NCBI GenBank assembly: GCA_947466225.1
Contig: CANIBL010000026.1
Coordinates: 1 to 32,666 of the forward strand
Direction: 5' to 3'
DNA length: 32,666 nt
Source of the DNA: Deltaproteobacteria bacterium
Lineage (GTDB): Bacteria; Bdellovibrionota_B; Oligoflexia; Oligoflexales; Bog-1112
How positions within the stretch are numbered: position 1 is the first letter of the stretch; every line of letters starts with the position of its first letter. The position numbers and the translations under genes were made by a program. The notes beneath the pieces are model-generated. The model saw only the letters and a list, made by a program, of their open reading frames with translations, was not told the DNA's origin and searched no databases. Positions 7,827 through 15,445 of this stretch are shown here, piece after piece.

Positions 7827-9070
7827 CGATATTGGGCATTTTTTTGGCACTTAAATTTGGCAAGCAGTGGGTCGAAACCTATTTGGCTGCGCTCAACAAA
7901 CGCTACTATGAAAATCGAGCCCATCAACAAGAGGCGTGTAGCATTTTGCAGATTGCGGAACCAGAGTTTCAGAAAACCTTGGCCTACTCTCAAGACAAGT
8001 ACCGTTTTTCTCTTGCTTCCAGTTGGACCCAAGGGTTGGGCGGTCTTGCTTTTCTTGGATTGGGTGGGTTGGGATTTTTGGAACGCACAGCCCAGTCCCT
8101 ATGTGAGCAAATCGGGCTTACAGGATCTTTGTTCACTGGCTTGGTTTTTTTTGGGCTTCTCGGCGGGCTATCGGTTTTGACTTCCCTCCCTTTTTCCTAC
8201 TTCTATACCTTTCGTATTGAAGAAAAACACGGGTTCAATCGACAAAGCGTGAAGGGCTTTTTTCTTGATCAAGTAAAAGGCCTTCTTGTGGGCGCCTTGC
8301 TGGGAGGACTCTTATTGGCCGGTCTTCTCACAGTAATGGATAAAATGGGGGACGCCTGGTGGCTGTGGGCCTGGGGCGTCATGAGCGGGTTTAGTCTCCT
8401 TGCCATGTGGCTCTATCCCACGTTCCTTGCACCGCTCTTCAATACGTTTTCTCCATTGGAAAAAGGCCCCTTGCAAGATGGAATTTTTGCGTTGGCCAAA
8501 AAGGTAAATTTTAAAACCGCGGGTATCTTTATCATGGATGCTTCCCGTCGCAGTAGTCATGGGAATGCGTACTTCACCGGCATATTCGGAGAAAAACGCA
8601 TCGTGCTTTTCGACACGCTGGTGAAGTCTCTCACGCCAGAGGAGCTGGTGGCTGTATTGGCGCACGAGTTGGGACATTGTAAATTGCATCACATTCGCAA
8701 TGCACTCCTGCGCTCCATCGTCATGACGGGCGGAGTTTTCTTTTTGCTCAGTCTTTGTTGGAAACTCGATATATTTTATCACGCCTTTGGCTTGCAGGGG
8801 ATCAGTCCCCATGGCGCCTTGGTAGTCTTTTCACTTTGGTTTGGCCTCATGGACTTCTTTCTTACGCCGATGGGAAGTTGGATCTCACGACGCAATGAAT
8901 TTGCCGCCGATGCATTTGCCTTGCAACACATCGAGTCTCCTGCATTGCTGCGCACGGCGCTGATCAAATTGCGAGAATCCAATCATGGTATGCCCATTGC
9001 GCATCCCCTCTTTTCTTTCTTTTACTACTCGCATCCGCCTTTACTCGAACGACTGGCTATGATTCGGTAG
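7823..9070 (+). CDS. M48 metalloprotease, Ste24/CaaX-protease type
   Basis: The 415-residue protein has several membrane segments (about 1-14, 70-90, 98-122, 152-172, 178-205, 295-315, 325-348) and the M48 zinc site: HELGH at 281-285 with third ligand Glu359 in RRNEFAADAFA. The NAYFTGIFGEKRIVLFDTL segment (248-266) and the C-terminal HPPLLERL are typical of Ste24-like enzymes. Eukaryotic Ste24 cleaves prenylated CaaX proteins inside the membrane; bacterial relatives do membrane-protein quality control or unknown jobs. The GTG start overlaps the aminotransferase stop as GTGA, and GGGGAG lies 8 nt upstream. No prenylated substrate is visible. Confidence 0.9.
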   Translation: MTILGIFLALKFGKQWVETYLAALNKRYYENRAHQQEACSILQIAEPEFQKTLAYSQDKYRFSLASSWTQGLGGLAFLGLGGLGFLERTAQSLCEQIGLTGSLFTGLVFFGLLGGLSVLTSLPFSYFYTFRIEEKHGFNRQSVKGFFLDQVKGLLVGALLGGLLLAGLLTVMDKMGDAWWLWAWGVMSGFSLLAMWLYPTFLAPLFNTFSPLEKGPLQDGIFALAKKVNFKTAGIFIMDASRRSSHGNAYFTGIFGEKRIVLFDTLVKSLTPEELVAVLAHELGHCKLHHIRNALLRSIVMTGGVFFLLSLCWKLDIFYHAFGLQGISPHGALVVFSLWFGLMDFFLTPMGSWISRRNEFAADAFALQHIESPALLRTALIKLRESNHGMPIAHPLFSFFYYSHPPLLERLAMIR

Positions 9071-9130
9071 TGTTTCTTTCTCCCCTTCCATAGCCTGTCT
9101 CTTGCCTTACACAACTTCACTTTAATCTAT

Positions 9131-9248
9131 GGAGACCCCCGACGGCCGAAGCGGCCTGGGTATGACGATATGCTTTTTCCGTCATTCGCTCCCCTCGATA
9201 TGCTTTTTTCCTTTATCCCCAGCGAACGAAGTCAGCCTCGGGGCTCCC
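9131..9248. repeat. Cluster of short dispersed intergenic repeats, copies A1 and A2
   Basis: Two short elements lie in opposite orientation: 9131-9167 (starts GGAGACCCCCGACGGCC, ends GGGTATGACG) and 9213-9248 (starts TTATCCCCAGCGAACG, ends GGGGCTCC). Between them CGATATGCTTTTT(T)CC occurs twice as a direct repeat (about 9166-9180 and 9197-9211). Related copies are at 14356-14385 and inside 31374-31484. The gap 9071-9413 holds these repeats and the promoter of the LexA-like gene, with no gene visible. Confidence 0.6.
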
Positions 9249-9299
9249 CCTCGATTCTAAAATCCAACAATGAGAAATTGATCAACCCACTAAAATATT

Positions 9300-9328
9300 T
9301 TGAGAAAAAAATAAATTTTGTAGATATT
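9300..9328 (+). promoter_or_regulatory. Probable promoter of the LexA-like gene
   Basis: TTGAGA (9300-9305) and GATATT (9323-9328) are 17 nt apart within a very A/T-rich stretch about 85 nt upstream of ATG 9414. No obvious LexA-type dyad overlaps it. Confidence 0.4.
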
Positions 9329-9413
9329 TATATTAAAATTAGGTAAACGATTCATGTGCATGCTGCTCAAGCCTTTCGATTCACTCTTCTCACTTTTGTG
9401 GAGGAACCGCGCT

Positions 9414-10079
9414 ATGACTAAGGCCCCCCCCAAGCTCACCAAGATCCAATCCAAAGCACTCGATTTCATTCGTTCCTCTTTGGAGCGTTCTGGAACCGCA
9501 CCTACATTGCGTGAGTTGTGTGCCCATATGGGCTACTCTGCAATCGGGTCGGCACAAGATTTGGTTGCAGCCTTGCGAAGAAAGGGATTTCTTCACACCC
9601 CAGATAAGCAGTCAGCGAGGTCTCTCGTTCTTACTCAAAAGGCCATCGCACTGCATGAGCCTGCACACCAAAGCACGGATACCACCTATGTGGTACACGG
9701 GTTGGATCGATTGTCTTCCGACAATCCGTTTGAAGAGAACGAAGAGCACATCGCCACGTTGCGCATCTCCATTGGGATGTTTCAACGGCCTTACCCAGCG
9801 CCAGAGAATCTCTTTGCTTTCAAAGCCTCTGATGAGAGCATGGTCGATGTTGGGATCTTGAATGGGGACTGGTTGTTGATTCATCATCAAAATGAAGCCG
9901 AGTCCGGCGATATGGTGTTGGTGCGTCTCAATAATGAAGTTTATGTGCGCAGAATGTTGCAGGACCGTAATGGGTGGTATCTACGTTCTGAGAATGTAGC
10001 TTTCCCTATTATCCGAGCCAAAGAAGAGGAGAATTTCGCGGTAATTGGAAAAATCCTCGCAGTACAACGCGTCATCTAG
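9414..10079 (+). CDS. LexA-like (S24) repressor lacking the autocleavage residues
   Basis: The 221-residue protein has the LexA layout: a winged-helix DNA-binding domain (about 5-72; LTKIQSKALDFI, APTLRELCAHMGY, LVAALRRKGFL) and a C-terminal S24 peptidase fold (about 115-220; ASDESMVDVGILNGDWLLIH). LexA represses DNA-damage genes until it cuts itself. Here the nucleophile Ser142 is kept, but the general-base lysine aligns with Arg179 (NNEVYVRRM against DDEVTVKRL in E. coli). The Ala-Gly cleavage pair is also absent: E. coli RVAAG aligns with RISIG, ending in Ile120-Gly121. The protein may therefore be a repressor that does not respond to SOS by self-cleavage. ATG 9414 is chosen over an in-frame ATG at 9354 because GGAGGAA lies 8 nt upstream. 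Confidence 0.85.
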   Translation: MTKAPPKLTKIQSKALDFIRSSLERSGTAPTLRELCAHMGYSAIGSAQDLVAALRRKGFLHTPDKQSARSLVLTQKAIALHEPAHQSTDTTYVVHGLDRLSSDNPFEENEEHIATLRISIGMFQRPYPAPENLFAFKASDESMVDVGILNGDWLLIHHQNEAESGDMVLVRLNNEVYVRRMLQDRNGWYLRSENVAFPIIRAKEEENFAVIGKILAVQRVI

Positions 10080-10121
10080 TTAACATTTCCCCCTTATCAT
10101 TTTTCTCGTGGATCCAGCTGG

Positions 10122-10147
10122 GTTTTCCAGTGGAACCATTTTTTTGT
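10122..10147 (+). terminator. Intrinsic terminator after the LexA-like gene
   Basis: GGTTTT (10122-10127) pairs with GGAACC (10133-10138), including two G-U pairs, around a short loop and is followed by an 8-nt T run. It lies 43 nt past the stop at 10079. Confidence 0.55.
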
Positions 10148-10193
10148 TGAACCAGCTGCGCAGTTTCCACTAAGCTGGAATTTCCAGCGTCGC

Positions 10194-10445
10194 TTACCCA
10201 ATTTTCAGCTGCTTTGCCGTCTTCCATTTAATCACATAATCTTGCATGGCAATTTTGATCAAAGCTTGTCGACTCACATTTAGGGAGTCGGAAATCACAT
10301 CGATATCTCTCAAAAGCTCTTGTCCAATATCAAGCGTCGTTCGATGAACCCCACCTTTTTGCGGGAGCGTCATTTGAGAGGTAACATCTGCACCTTGATC
10401 CGCCATCTCTGCAAGCTGGTCTGCTGTGAGTTTTTTCTTTTTCAT
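10194..10445 (-). CDS. brnA: BrnA-like antitoxin
   Basis: The 83-residue protein is small and charged, with a Lys-rich start (MKKKKLTADQLAEMADQG) and a C-terminal ribbon-helix-helix-like segment (RTTLDIGQELLRDIDVISDSLNVSRQALIKIAMQDYV, about residues 36-72). This fits BrnA, which binds and neutralises BrnT and represses their common promoter. ATG 10445 overlaps the BrnT stop as ATGA (10442-10445) and has AGAGAGG 8 nt upstream. A longer start at 10484 would overlap brnT by 43 nt and is less likely. Toxin first, antitoxin second is the usual brnTA order. Confidence 0.8.
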   Translation of the reverse strand: MKKKKLTADQLAEMADQGADVTSQMTLPQKGGVHRTTLDIGQELLRDIDVISDSLNVSRQALIKIAMQDYVIKWKTAKQLKIG

Positions 10446-10723
10446 ATGTGAAACCTCTCTCGTTCCTGCTTGGTTGTTTTCCATAACGTAACGAGGTGAA
10501 TATATTCACCCAGATCGTCGTGTCGAAACTCATAGACCAATGTAATGAGCTTTGCCCCGACAAAACCAATCACGTAAAATTGCTCTGGATCTAGCGTCTG
10601 TAGCTCTCCTCCCAATTGAAAGTCCAATGTTTCTACCAAAATTTTGGCCTCCTCAAAAGAGGTGCGTCTCTGTGGATTCTCTTTCAACAATCGGCTCTTT
10701 CTCGGGTCCCATTGTATGCGCAC
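10442..10723 (-). CDS. brnT: BrnT-like ribonuclease toxin
   Basis: The 93-residue protein matches the BrnT family in length and layout: an N-terminal IQWDPRKSRLLKENPQRRTSFEEA, where the family has WDxxKxxxNxxKHGxxFEEA, a central GELQTLDPEQFYVIGFVGAKLITLVYEFR, and a C-terminal IHLVTLWKTTKQERERFH where the family has IRIISARKATRKERxxY. BrnT folds like RelE and stops growth by cleaving RNA. The GTG start has AGAGGGGG about 5 nt upstream. Variations in the core, such as W-K in place of the usual A-R, may weaken catalysis. The pair lies between lpd and the LexA-like gene. Confidence 0.85.
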   Translation of the reverse strand: MRIQWDPRKSRLLKENPQRRTSFEEAKILVETLDFQLGGELQTLDPEQFYVIGFVGAKLITLVYEFRHDDLGEYIHLVTLWKTTKQERERFHI

Positions 10724-10751
10724 GACACCCCCTCTTTACACTGATCTCCCT

Positions 10752-10780
10752 ATTCTATGTGTAACGGTTACATATATCAA
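10752..10780 (-). promoter_or_regulatory. brnTA promoter with embedded operator
   Basis: On the minus strand TTGATA (10775-10780) and TAGAAT (10752-10757) are separated by 17 nt. The spacer contains a perfect dyad TGTAAC-G-GTTACA (10760-10772). A third half-site GTTACA lies at 10789-10794, 22 nt from the second, and a 12-nt palindrome CAATGGCCATTG at 10778-10789 lies between. This is where BrnA would be expected to bind for autoregulation. Confidence 0.6.
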
Positions 10781-10789
10781 TGGCCATTG

Positions 10790-12169
10790 TTACATATGAA
10801 TGGCACTGCCCAAGGCAGCGTGCGCCGCTTCCATCACTGTTTCTGAGATTGTGGGGTGGGGGTGAATGGTGTGGGCAATTTCTTCGACCGTAGTTTCCAG
10901 TATTTTCCCCAAGGCAAATTCCCCGATAAGTTCAGTAGCACGCGCCCCTACAATGTGAACCCCTAAAAGTTCTCCGTGAGTGGGTTCATGCAAAATTTTG
11001 ATGAACCCTTCGGTGGTATCTTCGATTTTGGCTTTTGCGAGCGGTGCAAAAGGAAACTGGCTCGCTTTATAGGCGATGCCGGCCTCTTTTAGTTTTTTCT
11101 CCGTTTTTCCAATGCTGGCAACCTCAGGGTAGGTGTACACTGCAGATGGGTTGGCTTCGTAGTTGATTACATGGGGGTGTTTACCTGCGATAATTTCCAC
11201 TGCATGAATGGCTTCTGCGGATGCAGTATGCGCCAATGCCGGCGTTGCAATTACATCACCCACAGCAAAAATCGAAGGTACTGTGGTGCGGTAGTGTGCA
11301 TCTACCGTGATGAACTCTCCTTGTTTTTGCACCCCGACTTTTTCCAACCCCAGTTCTCCCACCACGGGTCGACGACCGATAGCAACCAGGACCACTTCAA
11401 AGGCACGGGGTTCTTGGCCTGTTAGTTTTACCCGACAAGAGGACCCAAGATCTTCGAGGGACTCAACCTTGACCCCCGTTTCAATTTTGACTTGTTGATT
11501 GCGCTCCAAGTGACGGGTGAGTTCCTTCACACAAGCTTCATCTTCAAAGGGTAGGATCTGATTCAGGAGTTCAATTACCGTTACTTGTGCGCCAAAACGC
11601 CCAAAGAGTGAGGCAAACTCCATGCCCACCACGCCGCCACCTATCACAGCCAATGTTTTGGGGATTTTGTCGATGGACAAAATCGTATCGGAACTATGCA
11701 CTGCCTTCCCGTTTATCGTAGCAAAAGGCAAAGGTCGCACCTCAGATCCGGTTGCGATCAAGGTATGACGGGTCTCGATTTTCTGACTGGTCGTGCCTTC
11801 AGTTACTTCTAAGGTTGTAGCAGTTACAAATCGAGCTGTGCCCTTGTAAACATCGATCTTATTTTTCTTCATCAGGAACCGAAGACCCTTGCGCTGCTCA
11901 TCGACAATTTTGTCTTTGCGAGCTTGGATTTTGTCCCAGTGAAATGCCACATTATCGAGAGTAAATCCGAATTTTTCTGCATGCTGAAGTTTGGTCCACA
12001 TTTTGGCCGATTCCAGTAACGCTTTGGTAGGGATACATCCCACATTCAGACATGTACCCCCGAGATCCGCTCGCTTATCCACAAGGGCAACTTTCAGCCC
12101 TAGTTGCGCTGCTCGGATAGCCCCAGTTTCACCAGCAGGCCCAGCTCCAATTACGACGAGATCATACAT
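10790..12169 (-). CDS. lpd: Dihydrolipoamide dehydrogenase
   Basis: The 459-residue flavoprotein oxidises dihydrolipoamide on 2-oxo-acid dehydrogenase or glycine-cleavage complexes, passing electrons to NAD. It has the FAD site GAGPAG (8-13), the redox disulfide GGTCLNVGC (C40/C45), a second Rossmann motif GGGVVGMEFASLFGRFG for NAD, FAVGDV for FAD, and the C-terminal HPHPTISE with the catalytic His438/Glu443 pair. GCIPTKALL favours dihydrolipoamide dehydrogenase over glutathione reductase. ATG 12169 has AAAGGAG 7 nt upstream. It overlaps the gshA stop by 8 nt, so the two are one operon. No E1 or E2 gene is in view. The upstream extension to 12229 lies inside gshA and is rejected. Confidence 0.95.
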   Translation of the reverse strand: MYDLVVIGAGPAGETGAIRAAQLGLKVALVDKRADLGGTCLNVGCIPTKALLESAKMWTKLQHAEKFGFTLDNVAFHWDKIQARKDKIVDEQRKGLRFLMKKNKIDVYKGTARFVTATTLEVTEGTTSQKIETRHTLIATGSEVRPLPFATINGKAVHSSDTILSIDKIPKTLAVIGGGVVGMEFASLFGRFGAQVTVIELLNQILPFEDEACVKELTRHLERNQQVKIETGVKVESLEDLGSSCRVKLTGQEPRAFEVVLVAIGRRPVVGELGLEKVGVQKQGEFITVDAHYRTTVPSIFAVGDVIATPALAHTASAEAIHAVEIIAGKHPHVINYEANPSAVYTYPEVASIGKTEKKLKEAGIAYKASQFPFAPLAKAKIEDTTEGFIKILHEPTHGELLGVHIVGARATELIGEFALGKILETTVEEIAHTIHPHPTISETVMEAAHAALGSAIHM

Positions 12170-13472
12170 GAGATGCTCCTTTTGCTGCGGTTTGCTCTCT
12201 GCCTGCGGCCAAAGCCGCCAAACGAGCAATTACCCCATAGGAGTAAAAGCGATTGGCAGAGCATGCGTCGGCCCGTTGCAGATCTGGCATATTACACGAT
12301 TGTTGAAAGGCCAGGGGTCGAAAGGAAGCCCCAGGACTATTGAGATTTTCTGTTGGGGATCGATCCGCATGAACGCGATAAAATCCCCCCACAACATTCT
12401 TGCCGATCATATATACCACGGGCTCTGCAACGGCTTCTCCCACGGTTTCAAAACTATAGACACCTTCTTGTAAAATCACTTTTGTCACCGCCTCGCCTCC
12501 CTTCGTAGAGGCCATGCGTCCCCGGCGCTTGTGATTCAATCCACGTAGTTCATCCACACTGGAGGCAGACATCACGCCCATGCCATAGCTGCCAGCATCG
12601 GTTTTTACCACGATGTAGGGGCGATGGGGAATTTCGTATTCACGATACTTTTCTTCGATTTGCGCAAAGAGGAGCTCAGCTCCTGCAAGCAAACAACTTT
12701 CGCCTTTTTTGGTGAGAAAATCCACTTCATGGCATCGCTGGAAAAAAGGCGAAATCCACCAGGGATCAAATCCAAACTGGCCGCCAAATTCCTCCGCAAT
12801 GGTTTGGTAGTGCGAGAAGTGCTGAGATTTTAGCCGAGTGGCCCAGCCTAACTCTGTGGGAGGCTGCACCTGTTGCTCAAGGCCTTGTAAAATGGCTGGG
12901 ACGGCGCCGGATAAATCATGGTTGAGCAAAACCAAATCCGGGTTGAAAACGCCCCTCTGGGTATGCACCAACAGGCGATTGCCTTCGCGCACCACAGGAT
13001 ACATGGGTAGCAGCTGACCGGACTGTGAGGCGATTTCCACTCCCTCTGTCAAGTCCTCGCGCAACGAACCGATCTCCACAGCGAATCCCGATTGCAGCAA
13101 AATCTCGCGCAAAACAGACAGGCTCTCGAGATAAAAGAGATTTCGTGTGTGGTTTTCTGGTATGAGCAAAATCGTAGATACATGGGCGGGCAGCGCCTCC
13201 AGGGTGGCCTGCATGGCTTGTACGCACAGAGGGAAAAACTCTCGGTTTAGGTTGTTGAACCCAGCCGGATATAAATTGGTATCCACAGGGGCCAACTTGA
13301 ATCCCGCGTTGCGCAGATCCACGGAGCTATATAAAGGCGGCGGATCTTTGCGCCACTGCTGGCGAAGCCAACATTCGATTTTGGCTTGTTGACTCAATAG
13401 CTTGCGTTCCAGATCCTGGAGGGGGCCAGTAAGTGCGGTGGTCAGAAAAGGAACTGACAGCGGGATTTCCAT
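12162..13472 (-). CDS. gshA: Glutamate-cysteine ligase, GshA (PF08886-type)
   Basis: This 436-residue protein matches the proteobacterial single-domain glutamate-cysteine ligase family, which is unrelated in look to E. coli GshA. Typical segments are SVDLRNAGFKLAPVDTNLYPAGFNN (about 51-75), YIVVKTDAGSYGMGVMSA (about 286-303), ILQEGVYSFE and VVYMIGKNVVGGFYRVHADRS. It makes gamma-glutamylcysteine, the first step of glutathione synthesis, in the cytoplasm using ATP. A gshB gene is not in the window. The start is taken at MEIPLSVPF (13472); an upstream in-frame extension to 13529 has no similarity and runs into the divergent promoter. It is followed by lpd with an 8-nt overlap and is divergent from the SWIM gene. 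Confidence 0.92.
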   Translation of the reverse strand: MEIPLSVPFLTTALTGPLQDLERKLLSQQAKIECWLRQQWRKDPPPLYSSVDLRNAGFKLAPVDTNLYPAGFNNLNREFFPLCVQAMQATLEALPAHVSTILLIPENHTRNLFYLESLSVLREILLQSGFAVEIGSLREDLTEGVEIASQSGQLLPMYPVVREGNRLLVHTQRGVFNPDLVLLNHDLSGAVPAILQGLEQQVQPPTELGWATRLKSQHFSHYQTIAEEFGGQFGFDPWWISPFFQRCHEVDFLTKKGESCLLAGAELLFAQIEEKYREYEIPHRPYIVVKTDAGSYGMGVMSASSVDELRGLNHKRRGRMASTKGGEAVTKVILQEGVYSFETVGEAVAEPVVYMIGKNVVGGFYRVHADRSPTENLNSPGASFRPLAFQQSCNMPDLQRADACSANRFYSYGVIARLAALAAGREQTAAKGASHV

Positions 13473-13540
13473 GGAGGACGCCTTATTGCATATGGTAGTT
13501 TGCTTTCCAATGAGAAAAAAACATACCATAAAAGGTCTCT

Positions 13541-14242
13541 ATGATCTCCTCCTTTGACGACGATATCCCGTACCGATCGGCAGCCGAGCGCAAAGCTGCG
13601 GCGGAAAAAGAGTTGGCGCGCATTGTCTCTGAAAACCCCGATTTTGCGTCTGTACGGGTGACACATACTCGCAAACTGGCCCAGTCCTTTTGGGGTCAAG
13701 CGTGGAATCGCAATCTGGATACGTACCAAACCTATGATGCCCGTTTTGATCGAGGGCGGCGCCATTTGCGCGCCGGTGCTGTAGTGAACCTTCAGATCGT
13801 CGGTCCGCAGGTAGAAGCTCATGTGTGGGATCACCGTTTGTATTCAGTCTCTGCTACTTTTGCGCCTCTCAAAGCAGAAGAATGGGCGTACTTTCGCCAA
13901 GAAAGCGCAGGGGAACTCCACTCCCTGGTATCTTTGTTGCAGGGCAAAATTTCGGATGCCTTGCTTACGCGTATTATTGATCCCATACGTGGATTGTTCC
14001 CGGAGCGACGCGCATTAACCTATCGGTGTAGCTGTGTCGATGATGCAGATTTATGTGAGCACATCGCAGCAGTATTGTATGGAATCGGCGTTTGCTTCGA
14101 TGAGATGCCAGAACTATTTTTCGCTTTGCGCGGTGTTAGTCTCCACGATTGGATGCAAACCTCGAGTGAATGCTTATTGCAGGAAGTTGGGCCTCCACAA
14201 GCAGGCGAGCTAGAGACCTTGTTTGATATCGAATTACTGTGA
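13541..14242 (+). CDS. SWIM zinc-finger protein
   Basis: The 233-residue protein has an N-terminal SFWGQAWNRNL motif (49-59), then a beta-rich RGRRHLRAGAVVNLQI segment (71-86), and a SWIM zinc finger with CSC (C163, C165), C172 and H174 (C-x-C-x6-C-x-H). This layout is that of bacterial SWIM proteins often encoded near SNF2-family helicases and thought to help bind DNA or protein. No helicase gene is beside it here. It is divergent from gshA, with 68 nt between the starts, so promoters may overlap. AAAGG lies 6 nt before the ATG. Its precise function is unknown. Confidence 0.8.
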   Translation: MISSFDDDIPYRSAAERKAAAEKELARIVSENPDFASVRVTHTRKLAQSFWGQAWNRNLDTYQTYDARFDRGRRHLRAGAVVNLQIVGPQVEAHVWDHRLYSVSATFAPLKAEEWAYFRQESAGELHSLVSLLQGKISDALLTRIIDPIRGLFPERRALTYRCSCVDDADLCEHIAAVLYGIGVCFDEMPELFFALRGVSLHDWMQTSSECLLQEVGPPQAGELETLFDIELL

Positions 14243-14355
14243 AGCGTTGAGAGGTACTTTGCTGTCATGAAAATCATTCATTGTAATACAGCATGAGATG
14301 ATTTGATGCCTGTCTCCGTACATCGCCAATAAAAATATGCCTTGTTCCTCTATCT

Positions 14356-14385
14356 GGAGACCCTTCGCTTTGCTCAGGATAATGA
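14356..14385. repeat. Dispersed intergenic repeat, copy C
   Basis: GGAGACCCTTCGCTTTGCTC, then AGGATAATGA, resembles copy A1 at 9131 and the element at 31434. It lies in the gap between the SWIM gene and the LysR gene, which are convergent. Confidence 0.45.
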
Positions 14386-14403
14386 AATTAGCACCAGTTG
14401 TAT

Positions 14404-15306
14404 TCAAGCTAATTGGGTATATAACTTGAAATCCTTCATTATTGCTGCTGCAACAGGGTTTTGAATTCTTCTCTGAGCTGCAATCAGCCATAACTCTTCA
14501 TATATGTCCTGCAAATGGCCTATCAACAGCAACTCCTTATTAGTGATTAGTTCCTCGGCTGCTGGCAACGGGATGGCGATGAGTCCATCACCATGAGTTC
14601 CCATCAACTTTTGCAAACTAATATCTTGCACTTCAGCTTTAGTATGAACGTGGATACCGCGTATTTTCAAGTAGTGTTCTACATCGTGACGTAGCTTACT
14701 TTGAAGGGTAGGGAAAATGAAAGGTTGCCCATTTAAAGATTCTGGAAATTCCAGTTTCAACTTTGCAAATTTCGATCCACCGCAAACAACGATTTGCATC
14801 TTCGCGATGCTCTTTGCATAGAATCCTGCAGCGCTACCTACGGGTGGTGGATAATTCGAAACGACAAGATCAAGTCGGTGAGCACGCAATTCACGCAATA
14901 ACTCGTCGCCATTTCCTTCTGTAATTGAAACAACACAGTCATAGGCGATTTGGGCCCTATGGAAAATTCTTAAGGTCAAATGTTTTGGTACTGTATCTGT
15001 AGCGCCAATTTGAACTTGAATTTTTGTTGTGGAGTGCTGATCAAAAAGAGAATCGATCATTTCGTCGCCCAACTTAAAAATCTCGGAGGCATATCCTAAA
15101 ACAAGCCGCCCAGCATCTGTAAGTTGTAGCTGTCGTTTCGTACGGTCGAATAGGATGTGGCCCAACGTTTCCTCAAATTTTTTCATTTGTGTGGAAAGAG
15201 TCGATTGCCCAAGACGGAGTTTCTTAGCTGCTTTTGCAATTCCACCCTCCATCGCAATCACTTTGAAATAGAGCAAATGGTGATAGTTAAGCCAGGGCCG
15301 CTGCAC
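14404..15306 (-). CDS. LysR-family regulator, NhaR-like
   Basis: The 300-residue protein has an N-terminal winged helix-turn-helix (about 6-65; NYHHLLYFKVIAMEGGIAKAAKKL, then GQSTLSTQMKKFEETLG) and a LysR effector domain. The NYHHLLYF opening, the shape of the linker and the lack of a standard LysR signature at the C-terminus resemble E. coli NhaR, which senses Na+ and alkaline pH. The GTG start has AAGGAGA 6 nt upstream. It is divergent from the carbonic anhydrase-bestrophin operon, the usual arrangement of a LysR regulator and its target. Control by bicarbonate, pH or ions is inferred. The region looks more A/T-rich than the left part of the window, possibly acquired. Confidence 0.9.
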   Translation of the reverse strand: MQRPWLNYHHLLYFKVIAMEGGIAKAAKKLRLGQSTLSTQMKKFEETLGHILFDRTKRQLQLTDAGRLVLGYASEIFKLGDEMIDSLFDQHSTTKIQVQIGATDTVPKHLTLRIFHRAQIAYDCVVSITEGNGDELLRELRAHRLDLVVSNYPPPVGSAAGFYAKSIAKMQIVVCGGSKFAKLKLEFPESLNGQPFIFPTLQSKLRHDVEHYLKIRGIHVHTKAEVQDISLQKLMGTHGDGLIAIPLPAAEELITNKELLLIGHLQDIYEELWLIAAQRRIQNPVAAAIMKDFKLYTQLA

Positions 15307-15318
15307 AATATCTCCTTA

Positions 15319-15335
15319 CTTTGTTTTAAACGAAG
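15319..15335. promoter_or_regulatory. Candidate LysR operator
   Basis: A 17-nt imperfect palindrome (CTTTGTTTTAAACGAAG) contains a T-N11-A core (15321-15333) of the kind LysR proteins bind. It lies 13 nt upstream of the regulator start and upstream of the carbonic anhydrase promoter. Confidence 0.4.
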
Positions 15336-15357
15336 TGAAAGTTCTAATTTATCTATT

Positions 15358-15385
15358 TTAACAAAACAGTCTCTTATCCGATACT
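15358..15385 (+). promoter_or_regulatory. Candidate promoter of the carbonic anhydrase operon
   Basis: TTAACA (15358-15363) and GATACT (15380-15385) are 16 nt apart, about 60 nt upstream of ATG 15446. Its -35 side faces the palindrome at 15319, a fit for LysR activation. Confidence 0.35.
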
Positions 15386-15445
15386 AGAATCAATGGGTCT
15401 TTTGACCTCGTGAACAGCTTACCGATCTAGAAGAAGGAAAAAGGC

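Noticed and set aside
8312-8812. Antisense frame of 166 codons opposite the M48 protease
   Set aside because: Low-complexity, without motifs, and opposite a gene with an intact HELGH site.
10790-13472. lpd as glutathione reductase paired with gshA
   Set aside because: GCIPTKALL and the C-terminal HPHPTISE fit dihydrolipoamide dehydrogenase; the glutathione-binding residues of Gor are not apparent.
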